Source: JAGMDK01 sp023128695 (GTDB taxonomy: Bacteria; Planctomycetota; Phycisphaerae; UBA1845; Fen-1342). Taken from it: DNA of 7,498 nucleotides. Position 1 is the first letter of the stretch, and each line of letters starts with the position of its first letter. The DNA is taken from contig DAOVQG010000235.1 of NCBI GenBank assembly GCA_030628805.1, forward strand, positions 1-7,498, written 5' to 3'. A program made the translations under genes and the position numbers. The notes under the pieces were generated by a model that saw only the letters and a program-made list of their open reading frames with translations, had not been told where the DNA came from and ran no database searches. Shown one piece after another: positions 1 to 5,332 of the stretch.

Positions 1-88
1 GTTTGCGGACCCTCTGGCCCTCGCGATAGGACTGTCGCAACAGGATGGTGGGGTGTGAACCTCGGTTTGGCACGGCCTCGACATGCAT
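1..88 (-). CDS. IS1634/IS4-type transposase, N-terminal 29 codons (runs off the left edge)
   Basis: Reading the minus strand from ATG at 88-86 gives an open frame to the window edge that begins MHVEAVPNRGSHP and continues with TILLRQSYREGQRVRK. This matches what I know of the N-terminus of IS1634-family (DDE, IS4 superfamily) transposases, which open with M-[FH]-V-x-x-V-P-N-R followed by a S-Y-R-E-G segment. The catalytic domain lies outside the window, so intactness cannot be judged. A near-consensus sigma70 promoter sits directly upstream, and I see no ribosome-binding site between it and the ATG. The frame is too short to be picked up by length alone; the call rests on family resemblance of 29 residues. 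The protein would catalyse cut-and-paste movement of the IS whose outer flank occupies roughly the next 100-200 bases. Confidence 0.75.
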   Translation of the reverse strand, partial: MHVEAVPNRGSHPTILLRQSYREGQRVRK

Positions 89-94
89 GACTAC

Positions 95-122
95 AGTATA
101 CACCATGCTCGTGCGTTGTCAA
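95..122 (-). promoter_or_regulatory. sigma70-type promoter of the left transposase, predicting a leaderless mRNA
   Basis: On the minus strand TTGACA (122-117), a 16-base spacer, then TATACT (100-95). The -35 is a perfect match to consensus and the -10 matches five of six. Only six bases separate the -10 from the ATG at 88. A transcription start seven bases downstream of the -10 would fall on the A of the ATG, so the transcript would have essentially no leader. Confidence 0.65.
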
Positions 123-230
123 TAGTATTCGTAGAAAATCTTTAGGATATATTACATGACTACATTTTGAAGTTGAAATTGACCGTCAGGCGGCCCGAAA
201 ACGCCCTTGCTCGCCCCTCCAGGCCGATTT

Positions 231-256
231 CCCCCCAAAACCCCCCTCGCCCGCCC
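231..256 (-). other. putative G-quadruplex motif
   Basis: On the minus strand there are four G tracts in a row: GGG (256-254), one base, GGG (252-250), three bases, six Gs (246-241), TTTT, six Gs (236-231). This fits the usual G3+ N1-7 rule for an intramolecular quadruplex, and a further GGGG lies at 217-214. It sits about 145-170 bases upstream of the transposase start, on the same strand as the transposase mRNA but upstream of its promoter. Confidence 0.5.
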
Positions 257-355
257 GCGGAACTTCAGGCTAAGGCGATGGGCCACCCAACCACATCTTA
301 GCCGTCAAGGCACGTGTCACGGAGCACTGGTTCGTCCATAATCGTCATGTAGCCC

Positions 356-1546
356 TTGCGGAAGCCCAGACGGAGCCTGGACCTGAGCGAGCGAATACGG
401 GTCATCCTGAACGACCGCGTCCTCTTCCTGCCGCGGACCGGCGTGGGGCATTATGTGCGGCAGTTGCTGGACGCCCTGAAGGCCGAGAGTGGCGAGGTCG
501 AGCTGCATCCGTTTCTGTCCGCGCTTCTGCCGCCGCGGAGGCCGGAGAAAGCATCCGGCGGTGTGGACGCGGAGGCCGGGTTTTCGCTCCGGCCGCCGCG
601 GAAGCGAACCTGGCTGGGACGGCTGCGGCGGGTGTTACAAAGGCCGTACAGGGCTGCATTCCGCTGGCAGGCCCGGAAGTTCCGGCTTTATCACGAGCCC
701 AATCATATTCCGATTCGCTGCGGCGTGTCGACAGTAACGACGATCCACGATCTGTCGGTCCTCGTACACCCCGAATGGCATCCGGCCGACCGGGTGCGTT
801 GGTACGAACGCGAATTCGACGCCGGTCTGCGGCAGACGTGCCGCTTCATCGCGGCCTCGGAGTTCACAAAGCATGAGATGGTCGCGCGGTTGGGTCTCTC
901 GCCGGAGCGGATTGACGTGACTTACCAAGCCGCGCGGCCGGCGTTCACATCGAGAAGCGGGTGCGTGCCGCGGGCGGTCCGCGCGCGGCTCGAATTGCCG
1001 GATAAGTTCTTCCTATTCGTCGGGACGTTGGAGCCGCGGAAGAACGTCGCCGGATTACTCGTAGCGTATGCCGCCTTGCCACAAACATTACGCCGGCGGT
1101 TCCCGCTCGTCATTGCCGGCGGGTGGGGCTGGAAAATAGAGGCCTTGCACGAACTCATCGCCTCGCACGGCGTGCAAAACGAGACGCGGCTGGTGGGATA
1201 TCTGAATGACGCCACGCTCGCCGCCCTTTACGCCGGCTGCACGGCCTTCGTCTGGCCCACACTGTACGAGGGTTTCGGCCTGCCCCCGCTCGAAGCGATG
1301 ACGTGCGGCGGCCCGGTGATCGTCTCCAACGTAACATCGCTGCCGGAGGTCGTCGGCGACGCGGGCGTCATGCTCGATCCCCACGACGTGCCGGCGTGGA
1401 GCGAAGCCATGCGCCGGATGGCGGAAGATGCCGCCTGGCGTCAGCAGTGGTGCCGCCGCGGTCACGAACGGGCGTTGACATTCACCTGGCAGCGCTGCGC
1501 GCGGCAGACAATCGCGTGCTATCAGGCCGCTCTGCAATCGACGTGA
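356..1546 (+). CDS. glycosyltransferase family 4 (GT-B fold)
   Basis: A 396-residue protein that transfers a sugar from a nucleotide-sugar donor, probably during polysaccharide or O-antigen assembly at the cytoplasmic face of the membrane. An N-terminal acceptor domain contains the GT4-like TGVGHYVRQLLDAL segment and TIHDLS with His131. The linker to the C-terminal donor domain carries FVGTLEPRKN (221-230). The donor domain has the family hallmark E-x7-E, Glu305 and Glu313 within EGFGLPPLE. Length is normal for the family. There is no signal peptide or membrane helix. The start is uncertain. TTG at 356 is the first start codon after an in-frame TAG at 350-352, and that TAG directly follows an in-frame ATG at 347-349. 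No good ribosome-binding site precedes either, and the conserved part only begins near residue 16. The gene has no glycan-synthesis neighbours in view and faces an IS upstream, so it may be stranded from its cluster. Acceptor and donor cannot be predicted. Confidence 0.88.
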   Translation: MRKPRRSLDLSERIRVILNDRVLFLPRTGVGHYVRQLLDALKAESGEVELHPFLSALLPPRRPEKASGGVDAEAGFSLRPPRKRTWLGRLRRVLQRPYRAAFRWQARKFRLYHEPNHIPIRCGVSTVTTIHDLSVLVHPEWHPADRVRWYEREFDAGLRQTCRFIAASEFTKHEMVARLGLSPERIDVTYQAARPAFTSRSGCVPRAVRARLELPDKFFLFVGTLEPRKNVAGLLVAYAALPQTLRRRFPLVIAGGWGWKIEALHELIASHGVQNETRLVGYLNDATLAALYAGCTAFVWPTLYEGFGLPPLEAMTCGGPVIVSNVTSLPEVVGDAGVMLDPHDVPAWSEAMRRMAEDAAWRQQWCRRGHERALTFTWQRCARQTIACYQAALQST

Positions 1547-1551
1547 TCGAG

Positions 1552-1633
1552 GGTGAGCGTCAACATCGTGGGTGGGGCGGGCCTCCGTGCCCGCCAGTAC
1601 GGTCCGCTGGCGGCCACGGAGGGCCGCCCCACC
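1552..1633. repeat. dispersed hairpin repeat, family A, copy 1
   Basis: This 82-base element matches 4842-4923 with five differences (at 1555, 1567, 1569, 1607 and 1616), about 94% identity. It has a 19-base leader containing agcgtcaacat followed by a long hairpin. The arms at 1571-1597 and 1607-1633 can pair over 27 positions with two mismatches around a 9-base loop. Similarity between the copies stops abruptly at the distal end of the hairpin. It starts only six bases after the glycosyltransferase stop. This is the architecture of REP/MITE-like non-autonomous elements; which enzyme moves it is unknown. Confidence 0.85.
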
Positions 1634-1667
1634 GGTTTACCCACTTTCCTGACGCCCACCCCCCGCT

Positions 1668-1691
1668 GGTGCGAGAATCCTTTCTCGCACC
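1668..1691. terminator. perfect 10-bp hairpin between convergent genes, possible terminator
   Basis: GGTGCGAGAA at 1668-1677 and its exact reverse complement at 1682-1691 enclose a 4-base loop. It lies 11 bases beyond the ABC ATPase stop on the minus strand and downstream of the glycosyltransferase on the plus strand, so it could end transcripts from both sides. Neither strand has a real U-tract after the stem, so a standard intrinsic terminator is not proven. It could instead be another small dispersed palindrome or an mRNA 3'-end stabiliser. Confidence 0.4.
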
Positions 1692-1702
1692 CCTCCCTCT
1701 TC

Positions 1703-2515
1703 TCAATCGGCGTGCCACCATTGCGGCAAAACGATCTCACGACCGTCGGGCGTGGTAGCCGTGCCGAACTGCGCGGAATAGATTTCGGACAACAAGTCTG
1801 GGGTCAGCACTTCCGCCATCGGCCCGTCCGCCGCGATTCGGCCGGCGCGCAGGGCGATCACTCGGCCGCCGAGCGCCGCGGGCAATTGCAGGTCATGGCT
1901 GATGAGTAGCAGGCCGCGGCCGGAACGGTGCCAGTTGCGCAGGATGCGGACGAGCTCGAGCTGATACGCGGGGTCGAGCGCGGTGTTCGGCTCGTCCAGA
2001 AACATGACCTGGGGTTCCTGCGCGATGGCGGCCGCGATGAGCGTCTTCTGTCTCTCGCCGCCACTGATGGCGTTGAAGAAGCGCTCGGCCAGACCGGACA
2101 GGCCGCATTGTGCCAAGGCGCTCTGCACCGCCGCGTGATCCGCTCCCGACAGCGAGCCCAGGGTGGCGACGTGCGGGTAGCGACCGCCGGCGACCACGTC
2201 GTAGACGTGGAAAGCCGGCACATGGTCGATGACCTGCGGCACGTACGCGGCGAAACGGCCCCGGGCGCGGGCCGAGAGACGGCGTATGTCCCGCCCGTTG
2301 AGTCGAACCGTGCCGCCAGCCGGGGCCAACAACCCCAGCAGGGCCAGCATAAGCGTGGTCTTACCCGAACCGTTGGGCCCGACCACCGACACGCACTCGC
2401 CCGGCCGTAGCGCGAGGCTGACATTATCCACAACCAGGCGTCCCCCTCGACGCACACTCAGGCCTACGCATTCGAGGCACCAGTTGCTCGAATTGTGGGG
2501 CGCCTTATCACTCAT
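1703..2515 (-). CDS. ABC transporter ATPase, corrinoid/ferric-siderophore class (BtuD/FhuC-like)
   Basis: A 270-residue ATP-binding subunit that would power import of a corrinoid or ferric chelate. All nucleotide-binding motifs are present: Walker A GPNGSGKT (46-53), Q-loop Gln94, ABC signature SGGERQ (151-156), Walker B VMFLDE (170-175), D-loop ALD (179-181) and H-loop His207. GRYPH (111-115) is typical of the FecE/FhuC/BtuD branch. The ATG at 2515-2513 was chosen because family similarity begins soon after it and it overlaps the upstream gene's stop by 8 nt, the usual sign of translational coupling. A longer open frame to 2665 only reads through the binding-protein gene. It is the last gene of the minus-strand operon. 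The partner permease is not next to it, and none is in the window. Substrate class is inferred from the ATPase subtype and the neighbouring binding protein; B12 versus iron chelate cannot be settled. Confidence 0.93.
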   Translation of the reverse strand: MSDKAPHNSSNWCLECVGLSVRRGGRLVVDNVSLALRPGECVSVVGPNGSGKTTLMLALLGLLAPAGGTVRLNGRDIRRLSARARGRFAAYVPQVIDHVPAFHVYDVVAGGRYPHVATLGSLSGADHAAVQSALAQCGLSGLAERFFNAISGGERQKTLIAAAIAQEPQVMFLDEPNTALDPAYQLELVRILRNWHRSGRGLLLISHDLQLPAALGGRVIALRAGRIAADGPMAEVLTPDLLSEIYSAQFGTATTPDGREIVLPQWWHAD

Positions 2516-3473
2516 CGTGCTCGCCGGCAATTGTCTCGCACAACGCCTCGAACGTCTGCGCGACGCGGGGGCCGAGGATAAAGTGCCGCGGGCCAGCCAG
2601 CACGTGCACACGCCGCCGCGCGACCGCCTGGAGCGGGCCGACCTTGGCCCAGACGCGGCGGGCATCGGCGTCCCCCCCGGGTCGGCTCATGAGGTCGGGA
2701 ACCAACTCGACGATCACGTCAGGGTCGGCGGAGAGGATGTATTCGAACGAAAGCGGGGTGAAAGGACGCCCGCTCGGTTCGGCGGCGTTGGTGTGCCCGG
2801 CCCGGCGAAGCAAATCGTCGTAGAACGACCCCGGGCCGGCCGCAAACGGCTGTGTCGGCGGGTCCGGCAGCGGGCCGGTCAATAGCAGTACGCGCAGCCT
2901 GGGTCCGGCCGCGAAACGGTCGGCGACCTCCTCAAGATCGGCACGAACGCCGTCCGCCACCAGCCGGGCGGTTTCCCGCCGCCGGGTCAACTCGCCGACG
3001 CGCTCGAGCGAAACAAAGAGATCGTCCAGCGTGACGTCCGGCAGCGATTCGTAACTCAAGCCGAGCCGCGTGAGTCGCTGGGTCATGTTGCGGCTGTTCC
3101 CGGCCACCAGGATCAGCTCCGGCCGCAGTTCGAGCAGGACTTCGACATTCAAGTCGTTGAGGGCCCCGATCGAGGGGACCGTCTCGACCGTCGGCGGGTA
3201 GGCACAATAGCGGGTACGCCCGATGAGGCAGTCGGCCAAGCCGACGGCGCAACAGATTTCCGTGACGTTGGGGGCCGCGCTGAGCACGCGCGGGCACGCC
3301 GCCTCGCGTTCGCATTCCACGATCGGCGGCTCGCTCACCCAGTCACGCAACGTACTCTGCCGGCGGCCGACCTCGACCGAAGGTGTCGGGTGCGAGCCCG
3401 GCGTCGGCGGCCGCTCGCAGCCACACAACGGCACCAGCACAAGCACGACCAGAGTGAGCACACGCCGTGTCAT
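2508..3473 (-). CDS. ABC transporter substrate-binding lipoprotein, BtuF-like (Fe/B12 PBP class III)
   Basis: A 321-residue extracytoplasmic receptor that would bind a corrinoid or ferric chelate and deliver it to an ABC importer. The N-terminus MTRRVLTLVVLVLVPLCGC is a lipoprotein signal peptide with lipobox LCGC, so Cys19 is the predicted lipidated residue. After a proline-rich linker, the helical-backbone metal-receptor fold (Peripla_BP_2) starts near residue 62. SAAPNVTEICCAVGL, GRTRYCAYP and SIGALNDLNVEVLLELRPELI correspond to the BtuF/cobalamin-binding pattern. The ATG at 3473-3471 overlaps the preceding lipoprotein's TGA as ATGA and gives a proper signal peptide; the open frame to 3554 adds 27 unlikely residues. 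The C-terminus overlaps the ATPase start by 8 nt. Six cysteines lie between residues 54 and 90, more than usual; Cys90 in CAYP is common in the family, the others are not assigned. The adjacent ATPase supports the transport role. Confidence 0.9.
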   Translation of the reverse strand: MTRRVLTLVVLVLVPLCGCERPPTPGSHPTPSVEVGRRQSTLRDWVSEPPIVECEREAACPRVLSAAPNVTEICCAVGLADCLIGRTRYCAYPPTVETVPSIGALNDLNVEVLLELRPELILVAGNSRNMTQRLTRLGLSYESLPDVTLDDLFVSLERVGELTRRRETARLVADGVRADLEEVADRFAAGPRLRVLLLTGPLPDPPTQPFAAGPGSFYDDLLRRAGHTNAAEPSGRPFTPLSFEYILSADPDVIVELVPDLMSRPGGDADARRVWAKVGPLQAVARRRVHVLAGPRHFILGPRVAQTFEALCETIAGEHDE

Positions 3474-4072
3474 CGCGGGTTTTCCGGCACGCCCGGCGGC
3501 ATCCGCTGCTCGATGCAGCCGGCGAGCAGGGCCGCTTGCAGCTCGTTGTTCCACGAAGCCTCATCGCCGAAAATGTCGAACACGACGCGGCCCCATTGGA
3601 ACATGACGCCAAACTCGGTCCAGCAGCCCGCGTCGCCGACCCGGAACGATTTGGCGCCGACAGGCCGATAAGAATCGAACGCGGCGTGGGCCTCAGCGGG
3701 TGACTCAAACGCGAAGCACCGCACCGTCAGACAGTACTCGGCGTGGCTTTCGTGGCGGTACTTCGCGAGCCAGACCCACGTTAGATTATGCTTGGCCCAC
3801 GCCTCGGCGGCGTCGCCCAGAGCCGAGGCCGCCTCGTCGAACGTGCCGCTCCAGACCGCGTCCTGGAGAATCCACGGCGTCGCGGCTGCCGCCGGCGGGA
3901 AGGCGTCGACCACTGTGCCGTGCTGTTGGGCACAGCCCGCACAGAGCAACAGCAGGAAGCTGAGCAGCCCAATCGTTCCTTGGGTGGCACGGCCGTGTCG
4001 GCCGTGAATACCTGCGACTTGTACACGGCTGACACAGCCGTGCCACCCATCAAGCGATGCGTAATGGAGCAC
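3470..4072 (-). CDS. small hypothetical lipoprotein with a repeat-derived N-terminus
   Basis: A 200-residue protein of unknown function. A hydrophobic stretch (I34 to L43) ends in CAGC, making Cys47 the likely lipidated residue, although the -3 position is Cys rather than the usual Leu. The mature part is mixed alpha/beta; SPAEAHAAFDSYRPVGAKS followed by a tryptophan- and phenylalanine-rich stretch recalls DUF6599-like planctomycetal proteins, but this is a weak resemblance. The start chosen is GTG at 4072-4070. It overlaps the upstream stop (TAGTG) and has a strong AAGGAAGG ribosome-binding site six bases before it. No other start codon lies between it and the hydrophobic core. With this start, residues 9-31, including three arginines of the signal n-region, are encoded by a hairpin repeat (3981-4049). 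The stop overlaps the binding-protein start by 4 nt, so the two are probably coupled. An accessory role in uptake is only inferred from position. Confidence 0.7.
   Translation of the reverse strand: MLHYASLDGWHGCVSRVQVAGIHGRHGRATQGTIGLLSFLLLLCAGCAQQHGTVVDAFPPAAAATPWILQDAVWSGTFDEAASALGDAAEAWAKHNLTWVWLAKYRHESHAEYCLTVRCFAFESPAEAHAAFDSYRPVGAKSFRVGDAGCWTEFGVMFQWGRVVFDIFGDEASWNNELQAALLAGCIEQRMPPGVPENPR
3981..4049. repeat. hairpin repeat, family B, inside the lipoprotein coding region
   Basis: Arms at 3981-4006 and 4024-4049 match as inverted repeats over 24 of 26 bases around a 17-base loop. The unit begins with tgggtggcacggc. I recall similar GGTGGCACGGC...GCCGTGCCACC palindromes being scattered in planctomycete genomes, but cannot check here. 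A 9-base piece identical to its end (gggtggcac) occurs at 4806-4814. The element is in frame with the minus-strand lipoprotein gene and supplies about 23 of its first 31 codons. Confidence 0.8.
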
Positions 4073-4734
4073 TAGTAGCCTTCCTTCAAGAATGGATTGG
4101 TTTCGCGCTCGTGTGCGATCGTGGTGGCCGGGCCGTGGCCGGAGTAGACGACGGTATCGTCGGGCAGCGTTAGCAAGTGCCGGCGGATGTTGTCGAGGAG
4201 TTGGGTGGTCGAGCTGCCGGGGAAATCGGTCCGGCCGATGCTGCCGGCGAAGAGGGAGTCGCCGGTGAAGACCACGCCGGCCTCGGGGCAGTAATAGGCC
4301 ACCCCGCCGGGCGAATGTCCGGCCACGTCGAGGACCTGCCAGGCGAACTGGCCCAGAGTGAGCGTCTCGCCGGGGCTGACGGGGCGGTCGCAGGCGGGCA
4401 CCACCAGGTTCATACCGATCTGGGCCGAGAGGTTGGCCCGGGCATCGGTGAGCATGTGCTGCTCATCGCGCGGGGCGTGGATCGGCAGCTCGGGATACGC
4501 CGCCCGCAATCCTACGACGCCGGCGATGTGGTCGGTGTGCCCGTGCGTGATCAGGATCGCCGCCGGCGTGAGCTTGCGTTTCTTGAGGGCGGCGATGATC
4601 TCCTCGTGTTGCGGGGGGAAACCGGGATCGACGATCCAGGCGCCCGCGCCCTCCTGGGTCCCGAGCAGGTAACCGTTCTCCTGGAACATCGGTTCGATGA
4701 AGACGTCGATTGTGAGGGGGCCATGGTGTTTCAT
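4072..4734 (-). CDS. metallo-beta-lactamase fold hydrolase, glyoxalase II-like (YcbL type)
   Basis: A 220-residue cytoplasmic metal hydrolase resembling the short hydroxyacylglutathione-hydrolase-like group, which hydrolyses thioesters. The metal ligands are all visible: THGHTDH with His64, His66, Asp68 and His69, then His140 (GHSPGG), Asp159 (GDSLFAGSIGRTDFPG) and His200 (SGHGP). Length fits the YcbL-type proteins, which lack the longer C-terminal substrate domain of full glyoxalase II. The ATG at 4734 was chosen because family similarity starts close to it and a TAGAAT -10 box lies just upstream. The frame stays open to 5019 but that part only translates a repeat and spacer. It is the first gene of the four-gene operon, and its TAG overlaps the next gene's GTG by one base. 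The real substrate could be a different thioester, a persulfide or another ester. There is no obvious functional link to the importer genes. Confidence 0.88.
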   Translation of the reverse strand: MKHHGPLTIDVFIEPMFQENGYLLGTQEGAGAWIVDPGFPPQHEEIIAALKKRKLTPAAILITHGHTDHIAGVVGLRAAYPELPIHAPRDEQHMLTDARANLSAQIGMNLVVPACDRPVSPGETLTLGQFAWQVLDVAGHSPGGVAYYCPEAGVVFTGDSLFAGSIGRTDFPGSSTTQLLDNIRRHLLTLPDDTVVYSGHGPATTIAHERETNPFLKEGY

Positions 4735-4741
4735 GATGGGG

Positions 4742-4770
4742 ATTCTAAGCGGCAAGCGGCAACCGCGCAA
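4742..4770 (-). promoter_or_regulatory. candidate promoter of the four-gene minus-strand operon
   Basis: On the minus strand TTGCGC (4770-4765), a 17-base spacer and TAGAAT (4747-4742). The -10 matches five of six consensus bases; the -35 matches only three. Seven bases separate the -10 from the ATG at 4734, so transcription would start at or next to the start codon. The absence of any ribosome-binding site before this ATG agrees with a leaderless message. Confidence 0.4.
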
Positions 4771-4841
4771 GTCTGGGCGGTCTCCCCGCTCGCACAGAAC
4801 CTCACGGGTGGCACAAAAATGGTTACAAGCGACCATCGCGT

Positions 4842-4926
4842 GGTAAGCGTCAACATAGAGGGTGGGGCGGGCCTCCGTGCCCGCCAGTACGGTCCGTTGG
4901 CGGCCGCGGAGGGCCGCCCCACCCTC
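4842..4926. repeat. dispersed hairpin repeat, family A, copy 2
   Basis: This copy matches 1552-1633 across 4842-4923. The outer arms are longer here: 4858-4885 pairs with 4899-4926, with three mismatches. Next to the loop, the G-C pair of copy 1 is a G-T wobble in this copy (position 4897), so folding potential is kept. It lies between the hydrolase promoter and the DUF1579-like remnant. The surrounding 4735-5025 region contains no other gene that I can support. Confidence 0.85.
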
Positions 4927-4935
4927 TGAATAGGA

Positions 4936-5253
4936 TTGGTTACGCGAGAATGCGATTGCCCTGCCGACCAGCGCTTCGCACTGATGGGGCCTGTACGCGC
5001 GACGTTGGTTCGGCCACAATACGGTATGTCACTGGGGTCGCCCGACCGGACCGGCACCGCGACCTACGACGAGGACACCAAGACCTGGCACACGAAGGCG
5101 AAGACGCGCTACCTGACGACCGGCGAAACGACCGTCTCCGAAGGCACGGCGAAGATGGTCGACGACAACACCCTGGAGTGGCAGCACGCCGAGTGGGACT
5201 CCTGGAAGCTCAAGAAGTACTTCGAAATGAAGGGCACCAGCCGGCGGAAGTAG
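4936..5253 (+). pseudogene. C-terminal remnant of a DUF1579-like protein
   Basis: The open frame begins with TTG at 4936 (105 residues), but only the part from about residue 31 (ATG at 5026, 75 residues) looks like real protein. It contains GTATYDEDTKTWHTK, SEGTAKMVDDNTLEW and a final KKYFEMKGTSRRK. This pattern of short beta strands with a conserved YD..tkTW turn and a terminal GTs[RK]R[K] resembles the C-terminal half of DUF1579-type beta-barrel proteins, which are usually about 150 or more residues. The N-terminal half is missing. The upstream 30 residues have no family character, and there is no ribosome-binding site before 4936 or 5026. Family A repeat copy 2 ends only ten bases before 4936, so 5' loss by rearrangement is plausible. 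It could alternatively be an expressed small protein. Function of the parent family is unknown. Confidence 0.5.
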
Positions 5254-5255
5254 AA

Positions 5256-5276
5256 AGCGTACGCTCGCATGAGCGT
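5256..5276. promoter_or_regulatory. two overlapping palindromes in the spacer before the ATPase
   Basis: AGCGTACGCT at 5256-5265 is a perfect 10-base palindrome. Its right half also forms a 6-bp hairpin, ACGCTC (5261-5266) with GAGCGT (5271-5276) around GCAT. The pair lies just after the remnant's stop and about 30 bases before a candidate promoter. This could be an operator or a weak transcription barrier; there is no U-tract. Confidence 0.3.
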
Positions 5277-5303
5277 GTCCTCCGCGTGAACACTGCCACA
5301 GAA

Positions 5304-5332
5304 TTGACGGCCAGAGCAATCATTGTTAGAAA
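5304..5332 (+). promoter_or_regulatory. candidate promoter of the ORC-like ATPase
   Basis: TTGACG (5304-5309), a 17-base spacer, then TAGAAA (5327-5332); five and four of six bases match sigma70 consensus. If it is used, transcription starts near 5339, downstream of the TTG at 5323, and translation would begin at TTG 5350 or GTG 5368. No other promoter-like pair stands out in this spacer. Confidence 0.3.

Larger units (their letters stand above)
89..355. other. IS outer flank and spacer before the glycosyltransferase
   Basis: No gene is seen here. Bases about 121-180 are conspicuously AT-rich against a GC-rich surround, as expected of an IS end carrying a promoter. The 10-base word catgactaca occurs at 86-95 and again at 155-164. 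From 200 onward the DNA is C-rich on the plus strand and contains the G-quadruplex-type motif listed separately. I could not locate the terminal inverted repeat or target duplication of the IS, because its other end is outside the window. No ribosome-binding site for the plus-strand gene stands out; a GGAG at about 320-323 is too far from 347 or 356 to be convincing. Confidence 0.5.

Noticed and set aside
1303..1758. 151-residue plus-strand open frame crossing the glycosyltransferase end and the repeat
   Set aside because: It is out of frame with a clear glycosyltransferase and translates a hairpin repeat; composition is typical of GC-rich shadow frames.
2516..2665. 50-residue N-terminal extension of the ABC ATPase frame
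   Set aside because: It lies wholly inside the binding-protein gene and is arginine/serine-rich shadow sequence; ATPase similarity begins after 2515.
2229..2885. 218-residue plus-strand open frame opposite the importer genes
   Set aside because: Proline/arginine-rich shadow of two well-supported minus-strand genes.
3474..3554. 27-residue N-terminal extension of the binding protein
   Set aside because: It would bury the lipoprotein signal peptide, which starts exactly at the ATG overlapping the upstream TGA.
1552..4926. CRISPR array made of the repeated hairpins
   Set aside because: The two copies are 3.3 kb apart with genes between them, so there is no repeat-spacer periodicity.
4177..4929. 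250-residue plus-strand open frame opposite the hydrolase
   Set aside because: It is antisense to a gene with all metal ligands intact and shows no recognisable domain.
4735..5019. 95-residue N-terminal extension of the metallo-hydrolase open frame
   Set aside because: It translates the family A repeat and spacer, has no family character, and a -10 box sits directly before the ATG at 4734.
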